A stretch of DNA of 21,548 bases from Ignavibacteria bacterium UBA6906 (GTDB lineage Bacteria > Bacteroidota > Ignavibacteria > UBA10030 > UBA6906). The position numbers and the translations under genes are program-made. Below, piece after piece: positions 13,406 to 20,169 of the stretch. The first letter of the stretch is position 1; the number at the start of each line of letters is the position of its first letter. The notes below the pieces were generated by a model. The model ran no database searches. It saw nothing but the letters and a program-made list of their open reading frames with translations, and had not been told where the DNA came from. The stretch spans positions 1-21,548 of the forward strand of contig DKBG01000293.1 in the NCBI GenBank assembly GCA_002451155.1. Direction: 5' to 3'.

Positions 13406-15664
13406 ATGAAACGGATATCAGGAGTTCTGGCGGCTCTGCTCTTCCTGGGTGCACTTGCGCATGGACAGAAGGCCGCGTATCTGGAGGAAATCCGAAAAGC
13501 GGCGGACGCGGGCTGGGAAGCCAATCCCCGTATTATCGAGGAATGGAAAGCGAGCGTGAAATCCGTCGTTCTCTGGGGGTATAATGCTCCGGCCCACCCA
13601 GTGTATCTCGCGAGCACGCTTGCTTTTCTTTATGAGCAAACGGGGGAGCGGAAGTACGCGGAACGCGCAGCGGAGCTCCTCTCGACCTTCGGAGACCTCC
13701 GAAAGAGCTTGCCTGAGGGGTTTTCCAAATCAAGAGTGGAGTACTCTGACGGGGTTCCCGCGCTTTCGAACTTCTTCTTCCTGCCCCCGTACTCACGTGC
13801 CTACATGCGGATCCGATCGAGCGGGGCAATAGATGCAGCGACCAAGGCGAAGATCGAGAAGGAGATAGCGGAGAGCATCAGCTTCATCTTCCGATTTCCG
13901 GAATGGGGGGCTCACAACCGTGCCATGCTGAGGGCTGAGGCGCTCATTTACGCCTACCTCGCCATGCCTCACCATCCGGATGCCACGAAATGGAAGCAGC
14001 TTGCTGATGCCATCGCCGCCGATAATCTGAATCACTGGGAAATTGAAGACGCGTCGGGGTACAACCCGATATGGCTTCATGCCCTGTTCTCTTATGCGGA
14101 GGCTGCGCATCGGCCGGACGTGTACTCCTCTCCGATGATGCGGTATTATCTTGAGTATTACGCGAAGCTCATCGCTCCCCAGGGGACAATCCCGGATTTC
14201 GGCGATGCCGGATGGAACGCATCGTCCTCCGGTCTCCGATTCGTCGCCATTTTTGAAAAGGGGGCGGCGGTGTTCAAGGATTCCTTGTACAAGTGGGCCG
14301 CGCAGTCGGTTCTTGAGACCGTTGCCGGGCGCACCTCAACGCTGGGCGTCGGCGACGCGTATCATCTGTCGGATGCGTACCGATGGGCAGATGAATCCGT
14401 CCAATCCGCAAGGCCTGAGGGCGCGAGCCAGGAGGTTCTGGATGAGGTTATCGGGAAGAAAGTCGTATTTCGGAACGGGTGGGATCCACAGAGTACCTAC
14501 CTTCTGCTGAACTACCGTGATGAGGGAGATGGAGGCTGGCTTGACCGGACCTATCTGCGAAACACGATCTCCGTCGAGGAAGAGAAGATGCATCACGGAC
14601 ACGCCGACGAAAACAGCATCCCGCTCTTGATGGACAGGGGGGCGGTCCTGCTTACCGACGCCGGGTATCGGGACGGGCTTCCGAGCGGCCAGTACGGAGC
14701 CTGGAGGCAGGACTATTATCATAACCGCATTGTGGTCCGGAAGGACAAGCGAGATACAGCTCAATCAGTTCTGGAGTTTGTCCGCAATTCAGGGGCATAC
14801 CGAAAGGTTCGAACACACAAAGTGGATTTCGCGGTACTGAAGAACGTGGATATGAGCCGTACAAGGCTTATAGATGACGAACTCGGTTATCAGTGGGACC
14901 GCTCGATCGTCTATGTGCGGGACCCAGGATATTTTGTGGTGATTGACGGGATCAAGATCCTTCGGCCTGATTACTTCACATTTACGAACTTCTGGCACAC
15001 GCAGCGGATCCTCCAGCGGGGCGAACACTACTATGACGTCGTGAACGATTCGATCGGCTCATTCACATTTCCGACGAACCGTGCCCTGCTGATCGTCTTC
15101 CCCGATGTGTACGCAAAGACAGACGGTGTGGAGCCGATACGCCGTCAATGGCAATCTGAGCAGGCGGTCTATCAGACCCAGTCAAGCCAGTACAAGGCTG
15201 GCGACATGGAATGCTTTGTGACAGTCCTGATGCCGCACGACCGGACCGTCGGCCCCGGCTCACTGGTTCCGAAGGTGCGCGTCGAGCCGACGTCAGCCCC
15301 CTACCGGTCCGTTGCGGTCCAAGTCGACGATGGAAGCCGGACCTCACTGATCCTGGTGAAGACAGACCTCGATATGGAAGTCGCCCGGGAGAATATCCGG
15401 CCGCGGTACCTGTACGACCTCGGGAAAGTCAGCGTGGGCGATTTTGAAACGGACGCGCACTTTCTCTACGCCGTCGAAGACACCACCGGTATGTCCTACT
15501 CAGCGCTCTCCTTCCTGAAGGTTCTCTACCGGGGACAGACTCTGGTCGGCGCTCTGCCGAACACCCATGCGCTCCAGCTCGACGGAACGGATACACGGAA
15601 CGGGTTTTCAAAGTGGAGGAGATGGGAGGATACTGTCGCCCGCTCCGGGAACAGGAAGCGCTGA
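13406..15664 (+). CDS. Secreted heparinase II/III-like polysaccharide lyase
   Basis: This 752-residue protein has a signal peptide at residues 1-20 (cleavage Ala-His-Gly, then Gln21). The toroid region spans about residues 25-370 and the beta-sandwich the rest. The signature HHGHADENSI (His396, His397, His399, Asp401) is the hallmark of the heparinase II/III beta domain and supplies catalytic and metal-binding His residues. GAHNRAM places a candidate charge-neutralising Asn171, and GYNPIWL gives Tyr219 as a candidate base. Members cleave uronic-acid polysaccharides (heparan, alginate oligomers, other acidic glycans) by beta-elimination, leaving an unsaturated uronate. Which PL family it belongs to (12, 15, 17, 21 or another) I cannot tell. 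It is probably periplasmic or surface-exposed and is the clearest sign that the target glycan contains uronic acid. Confidence 0.92.
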   Translation: MKRISGVLAALLFLGALAHGQKAAYLEEIRKAADAGWEANPRIIEEWKASVKSVVLWGYNAPAHPVYLASTLAFLYEQTGERKYAERAAELLSTFGDLRKSLPEGFSKSRVEYSDGVPALSNFFFLPPYSRAYMRIRSSGAIDAATKAKIEKEIAESISFIFRFPEWGAHNRAMLRAEALIYAYLAMPHHPDATKWKQLADAIAADNLNHWEIEDASGYNPIWLHALFSYAEAAHRPDVYSSPMMRYYLEYYAKLIAPQGTIPDFGDAGWNASSSGLRFVAIFEKGAAVFKDSLYKWAAQSVLETVAGRTSTLGVGDAYHLSDAYRWADESVQSARPEGASQEVLDEVIGKKVVFRNGWDPQSTYLLLNYRDEGDGGWLDRTYLRNTISVEEEKMHHGHADENSIPLLMDRGAVLLTDAGYRDGLPSGQYGAWRQDYYHNRIVVRKDKRDTAQSVLEFVRNSGAYRKVRTHKVDFAVLKNVDMSRTRLIDDELGYQWDRSIVYVRDPGYFVVIDGIKILRPDYFTFTNFWHTQRILQRGEHYYDVVNDSIGSFTFPTNRALLIVFPDVYAKTDGVEPIRRQWQSEQAVYQTQSSQYKAGDMECFVTVLMPHDRTVGPGSLVPKVRVEPTSAPYRSVAVQVDDGSRTSLILVKTDLDMEVARENIRPRYLYDLGKVSVGDFETDAHFLYAVEDTTGMSYSALSFLKVLYRGQTLVGALPNTHALQLDGTDTRNGFSKWRRWEDTVARSGNRKR

Positions 15665-15688
15665 TACTCAGCCAAGGACCAGGCAGAG

Positions 15689-16615
15689 ATGATTACGACA
15701 GTCACGCTCAATCCGATGCTTGACAAAACCGTCCGCGTTGAAGCTCTGGAACGGGGGAAGATCCATCGGGCCCTGGCGATGGACCTGGTGGTAGGGGGGA
15801 AGGGCGTAAACGTCTCGCGCGAGCTTCGGATCCTCGGGGAGGAGACGGTGGCCACCGGCTTCATGGGTGGGGCGGTCGGGGAGATGCTCGAGCGTCTCCT
15901 GGACAAGGAGGGAATCCCGCGCGATTTTGTGCGGGTAGAGGGTCTCACCAGGGAGGGTATCACCTACCTGGAACATGATGGAACCTGGACCGCAGTGTTC
16001 GAGCCGCCGCATCACGTGTCCGACATCGAAGCGGAGGCGCTGGTTGCGCGATGTTCCCGGCTGCTCGGGAAAAGCTCGTGGGTGGTGTGCAGCGGGAGTT
16101 CTCCCTGTCAGGAGGCTGACGGAATCTATGAGGTGGTGATACACCGGGCGCGCGAACGTGGCGTACCTTCGGTGCTTGACTCCTATGGCGAAGCGTTCCT
16201 CAGGGCTCTCAATGCGGGTCCGACGTTGGTGCAATGCAACCGCGATGAACTCGCGCGCACGTTGCATGTCTCGCTCGAGAACGAAAAGGAAATCCGCCAC
16301 GCGCTTGAAGGGCTTCTCGCACGCGGTGCCGCCTACGCTATCCTTACAGACGGTGCTGCCACCGCCTATGCCACGATGGGGGAATTATTCTGGAAGGTCT
16401 CGCCGCCGTCTCTGACCGCAGTGAACCCGACCGGGTCGGGAGACACAATGATTGCGGCCATGCTCGCCCGGCTGCTTGACGATGCGCCGTTCGAAGAGGC
16501 GCTTCAGTTCGGGATCGCTGCAGGGGCGGCGAATGCCGTCCACTGGGAAGTCGCCTCGGTCACCGAGGAGGAAATCCGGCGCTTTCTGCCGGTTGTCACA
16601 CTCGAAAAGATGTAG
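15689..16615 (+). CDS. 1-phosphofructokinase / tagatose-6-phosphate kinase-like PfkB protein
   Basis: This 308-residue protein begins ITTVTLNPMLDKT, the N-terminal signature of the FruK/LacC/PfkB-2 branch. VVGGKGVNVSR at about residues 33-43 is the sugar-binding motif. NPTGSGDTM near the C-terminus carries the anion hole and catalytic base Asp252. Expected substrates are phosphorylated ketohexoses or related sugar phosphates, giving a bisphosphate for an aldolase. A mannose or fructose route from the GH38 product, or tagatose-6-phosphate from a galacturonate-type pathway, are both possible. It differs clearly from the ribokinase-like PfkB gene at 4503-5465, so the two are not a recent duplication. 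ATG 15689 lies 24 bases after the lyase stop. Confidence 0.9.
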   Translation: MITTVTLNPMLDKTVRVEALERGKIHRALAMDLVVGGKGVNVSRELRILGEETVATGFMGGAVGEMLERLLDKEGIPRDFVRVEGLTREGITYLEHDGTWTAVFEPPHHVSDIEAEALVARCSRLLGKSSWVVCSGSSPCQEADGIYEVVIHRARERGVPSVLDSYGEAFLRALNAGPTLVQCNRDELARTLHVSLENEKEIRHALEGLLARGAAYAILTDGAATAYATMGELFWKVSPPSLTAVNPTGSGDTMIAAMLARLLDDAPFEEALQFGIAAGAANAVHWEVASVTEEEIRRFLPVVTLEKM

Positions 16616-16644
16616 AGAATCTCCGGCTCCTCACCATAACATTG

Positions 16645-16652
16645 AAAGGTGG
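16645..16652 (+). promoter_or_regulatory. Ribosome binding site for the 777-residue protein
   Basis: AAAGGTGG lies 9 bases before ATG 16662. The frame stays open back to 16452, but that stretch lies inside the kinase gene and has no comparable site. Confidence 0.6.
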
Positions 16653-16661
16653 TATGCACCC

Positions 16662-18995
16662 ATGCCCACGCTCGCACAGTTGTTGACTCAGACAAGAACA
16701 ATCATCACCAGTCCCTCCGGGCCCCCGGTTGAGCGAACAGTCGCAGATGAGCTGCGGCAGGCTTTCGCGCCCGGAGCGGGAGTGTCTGTCTCTCCCGACC
16801 TTGCTGCTCCTGCCGGGAGCGTCCGTGTCGCCGTAGTCCCCGATCCGGGGTCCTGGAAATCCGTGCATCCCTCGCTGGCCGGGACAGGCGACTGGATTTT
16901 TCTCCGTGTGCAGCAGGGCGGCGTACAACTGTTGTCGTCTGCACCGCACCTTCTGTTTCGGCTTTTCTCTTCCCTCAGTGAGGAGTGGAGGGAGTCGGAC
17001 ATCACGCAATTTGCGGACGGGCGGATCATGCGCCCGACCTTCACGGTACTTCGGCCCAGCTATGACAGTTTCCTTACACAACACAACCGGACTGCCAGGA
17101 ATTTCGACCGGGAAGAGCACATCCGGAACCTGGCCAGGCTCGGCTTCTCCCATGCGGAGGTGAACGGCCTGGCGTTTGCCGTCCCCTTCGAGCGGGGGCC
17201 AAAGGGTGAGGTCCTGCACCGCTTCTATACCTACTGTGCAGCGCTAGATCAGTTCGTCTCGAGTTTTTTGAACAAGGGCTACTATGATTTCGATTATCTC
17301 CAGGCCAATCTGAACTTCCTCAAAACAAACGCCGAGCTGGCCGAGAAATACGGATTGCGGTGCGGCATAACGATGTTTGAACCCAGGTCTGTGCCGGACG
17401 CGCTCCTTGAACGATATCCGATGCTTCGGGGGGCGAGGGTCGATCACCCCATTCGGAGCTGGCATCCCCGGTACAACCTTTCGATTGCGCATCCAGTTGT
17501 CAGAGATCACTATGCAGAGTTGCTCGAAAACCTTCTGCGGGAAGTTCCGCAGATTGACTTTATGGCGGTCTGGTCCAACGACAGCGGTGCGGGGTTTGAA
17601 TATACAAGCTCACTCTATGTCGGGCGCAACGGCGGCGGATACGTCATCCGGGAATGGAAGGGAGACAAAGAGATCGCTGCTGCTGCGGCGGAAAACCTGA
17701 TCCGGTTCCACCGCACGCTCCGTGATGCCGGACGGAAGGTGAACCCGAAGTTCCGGACGCTGCTGCGTCTCGAGGCGTTTTCGACCGAGCTTGAGCACGT
17801 CTGGCGGGATCTCGAGGATGGCATTGATGTCGAAGCCACGTCCCTCGTCTCGAAGGGATGGGACGTTGACTACCATCATCCGAAATACAAGGACCGCCGT
17901 TCCGTCGCCGGGAGCGCTCTGTTCAATGAATTTGCACCGGCAGAGAAGGTCAAGATCAACGAACTCAAGGCAAAGGGTGCTGAGGCGGACGTGTACTTTT
18001 CCGCGGGGGCGGTCTGGAACCATGAGCCGCTTCTCGGTATCCCCTTCCCGGGGCTCGTTCATGAAAAGCTGACGGCCATGGCTGCACAGGAAGTGGCCAA
18101 CGTCGCCTTCACCGGAGGCACGACGCCGCGCTCTATGACTCCATACAACATTAATGAGGAGCTCGTCCGTGCCTTCCAGACCGATCGGTCCCTGCGCCTG
18201 GATGAGTTCCTGAACCGAAAAGCGACCGAGTGGTTCGGGGAAGCCCTGGCGGGGGATGTCGTGAAGGTCTGGTTGAAATCCGACGAGGCATACCGGTCAT
18301 TTCCCGTCCCGGTCCAGATCTATTCGGCCTGGGGCGTCTGGTACAGGATGTTCACAAGGCCGATCGTTCCTGATATTGAGAAGATCTCGGAAAAGGACCG
18401 GGAGTACTATGAACAATTTCTTCTCGCTCCGCCGCACAACAGGTGCAGGGTGGATTTCCGGTATGACGTCGGGTTCGACCTGATTGAACCCGAGCAGGCC
18501 CAGATCTGTCTTGATCTGATCAATTCAAACGTGATTCCAGAGATTACCTCCGCGGTTGCGCTCGCTGATCGGCTTGTCTCGGCGGCGAAGTCCGAGCGGG
18601 AGAAAGCTGCCGCGCAGGATCTGCGGGACCGGATATTCGCGGCGCGGTGCTGGTACAGGAATCAGCGCAACGCCACCGCCTGGCTCGCGGGAGTCCATCA
18701 GTATCTCGAATCGAAGGATGAGGCGGTGAAGAAGCGGTCCCGAACGATTCTGCGTGACATGGTTCGTGACGAGATCGAGAACACGAAGGAATTGCTGAAG
18801 TTCTGGGAAACCTCCAGGACGAACTGGCTTATTCTTTCCGGGGTAGGAGAGACAACATTCATCTACTACAAGAACTTCGGAGAACATCTGAAGCGGAAGA
18901 TCGAGCTCATGCAGGGGCATGAGAATGATGAGCCATACGTTGACCCGAATTTCCAGTGGAGAGTCCCAGGGATAACGCCGGAGGTCCGGCGCTGA
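16662..18995 (+). CDS. Unassigned glycoside-hydrolase-like protein, 777 residues, cytoplasmic
   Basis: I do not recognise a named family. Residues 1 to about 120 read like the small alpha/beta domain that precedes the barrel in GH20, GH67 and related enzymes (VRVAVVPDPGSW, then SSAPHLLFRLFSSL). Residues about 125-440 look like a TIM barrel: FTVLRPSYDSF, an FSHAEVNGLAF strand, YGLRCGITMFEPRS, then FMAVWSNDSGAGFEY with Trp304, Asn306 and Asp307 at a typical strand end, followed by LLRLEAFSTELEHVW. The last 300 residues are mainly helical and rich in charged residues. There is no signal peptide, so it would act on imported oligosaccharides, perhaps removing a uronic acid or amino sugar. Candidate acid residues are Asp307 and the Glu in the FEY and LRLEAF blocks. 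The stop overlaps the glycerate kinase start. Confidence 0.75.
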   Translation: MPTLAQLLTQTRTIITSPSGPPVERTVADELRQAFAPGAGVSVSPDLAAPAGSVRVAVVPDPGSWKSVHPSLAGTGDWIFLRVQQGGVQLLSSAPHLLFRLFSSLSEEWRESDITQFADGRIMRPTFTVLRPSYDSFLTQHNRTARNFDREEHIRNLARLGFSHAEVNGLAFAVPFERGPKGEVLHRFYTYCAALDQFVSSFLNKGYYDFDYLQANLNFLKTNAELAEKYGLRCGITMFEPRSVPDALLERYPMLRGARVDHPIRSWHPRYNLSIAHPVVRDHYAELLENLLREVPQIDFMAVWSNDSGAGFEYTSSLYVGRNGGGYVIREWKGDKEIAAAAAENLIRFHRTLRDAGRKVNPKFRTLLRLEAFSTELEHVWRDLEDGIDVEATSLVSKGWDVDYHHPKYKDRRSVAGSALFNEFAPAEKVKINELKAKGAEADVYFSAGAVWNHEPLLGIPFPGLVHEKLTAMAAQEVANVAFTGGTTPRSMTPYNINEELVRAFQTDRSLRLDEFLNRKATEWFGEALAGDVVKVWLKSDEAYRSFPVPVQIYSAWGVWYRMFTRPIVPDIEKISEKDREYYEQFLLAPPHNRCRVDFRYDVGFDLIEPEQAQICLDLINSNVIPEITSAVALADRLVSAAKSEREKAAAQDLRDRIFAARCWYRNQRNATAWLAGVHQYLESKDEAVKKRSRTILRDMVRDEIENTKELLKFWETSRTNWLILSGVGETTFIYYKNFGEHLKRKIELMQGHENDEPYVDPNFQWRVPGITPEVRR
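18980..18985 (+). promoter_or_regulatory. Strong ribosome binding site before a CTG start
   Basis: GGAGGT is a near-perfect anti-16S match. Its GGAGG core ends 7 bases before CTG 18992, inside the end of the preceding gene. No ATG, GTG or TTG in frame lies at the right distance. Confidence 0.6.
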
Positions 18996-20143
18996 GGCGC
19001 TCGTCCCTTCGAAATATTCTCATTGCGCCGGACTCATTTAAAGGATCGCTCAGCGCAGGGGATGTGGCGGCGGCGATCAGCGCCGGCGTGAGGGAGGTTA
19101 TGCCCTCCGTGAGCATCTGTGAGCATCCGGTGTCAGACGGGGGGGAGGGCCTTGTCGATCTGCTTGTGCCCGTGCTTGGAGGGTCAGTCCGGGTCTCAAG
19201 GGTGTCGGGGCCTCTTCCCGGCCAGAAGGTTGAAGCCCGATGGGGGTATGCGGAGTCCGGCCAGACCGCGGTCATTGAGATGGCTCAGGCCGCCGGCCTG
19301 CCGCTTGTTCCCCCTGACAGGCGGGACCCACGAGTGACCACCACGTACGGGGTCGGTGAGGTGATACGGCTCGCTCTTGATGCCGGTGCGAAGACCCTGG
19401 TGGTCGGGATCGGGGGAAGCGCAACGGTCGACGGAGGAGCAGGAATGGCGGAGGCGCTGGGTGCGCGATTCACCACGCCGTCCGGCCAGCCGATTGTCCG
19501 GGGCGGTGCGGGCCTGGCCGACCTTGCCAGTATAGACACGAGCGGTGTGGATCAGAGGCTTCACGAGGTCCGGGTCATCGTTGCGTGTGATGTTCAGAAT
19601 CCTCTGCTGGGTCCCGAAGGCGCAGCGGCCGTGTACGCACCTCAAAAAGGTGCCACGCCGGAGGATGTGCGTACGCTCGAGCGCGCCCTTCGCCGGTACA
19701 GTGATGTTCTTCTGAGCGACATTCGTATCGACGTCCGCTCATATCCGGGCGGCGGGGCTGCGGGCGGGCTCGGGGCCGGCCTCCTTGCGTTCTGCGGGGC
19801 GGAGTTGAAGAGCGGCATTGATGTGATGCTCGACGCGACATCCTTTGATGATCAGCTCCGCCGTGCCGACTGCGTTATCACTGGGGAGGGGAAGATCGAC
19901 CGCCAGGTTGCGTACGGGAAGGCAATTGCCGGCGTCCTCCGAAGGGCGAATGCGTCGAACGTTCCTGTGATTGGAGTCGTCGGGTGCCTTGAGGGGAGTC
20001 TCGATGACTTCCGAGGGACCGGCAGATTTTATGACCTGATCACTCTCGTCAACGAAAGGACATCTGTGCAGACCGCGATCGAGAACGCCGCGTTTCTAAT
20101 CCGCCAACGGACAATTCAGCTCCTCCAGCAAATCCCTGACTGA
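18992..20143 (+). CDS. Glycerate 2-kinase (GarK/GlxK type)
   Basis: This 383-residue protein phosphorylates D-glycerate with ATP, feeding 2-phosphoglycerate to glycolysis. Family blocks are all present: APDSFKGSLSA at the N-terminus, SDGGEG, the GIGGSATVDGGAGM loop, ACDVQNPLLG and GEGKIDRQ. Length matches GlxK-type enzymes. The likely start is CTG 18992, which overlaps the upstream stop as CTGA and sits 7 bases after GGAGG. It places the conserved strand about eight residues in, as is normal. The alternative in-frame GTG 18956 has no ribosome site and adds 12 unconserved residues. Glycerate could come from non-phosphorylative cleavage of 2-keto-3-deoxy sugar acids released by the lyases. Confidence 0.93.
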   Translation: MRRSSLRNILIAPDSFKGSLSAGDVAAAISAGVREVMPSVSICEHPVSDGGEGLVDLLVPVLGGSVRVSRVSGPLPGQKVEARWGYAESGQTAVIEMAQAAGLPLVPPDRRDPRVTTTYGVGEVIRLALDAGAKTLVVGIGGSATVDGGAGMAEALGARFTTPSGQPIVRGGAGLADLASIDTSGVDQRLHEVRVIVACDVQNPLLGPEGAAAVYAPQKGATPEDVRTLERALRRYSDVLLSDIRIDVRSYPGGGAAGGLGAGLLAFCGAELKSGIDVMLDATSFDDQLRRADCVITGEGKIDRQVAYGKAIAGVLRRANASNVPVIGVVGCLEGSLDDFRGTGRFYDLITLVNERTSVQTAIENAAFLIRQRTIQLLQQIPD

Positions 20144-20169
20144 TCCCGACCTCTCCCCCCGAGTGGACC

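Noticed and set aside
16452..16661. 70-residue extension of the 777-residue protein
   Set aside because: It overlaps the end of the FruK-like kinase, has no ribosome site and is Arg-rich. ATG 16662 has AAAGGTGG at good distance.
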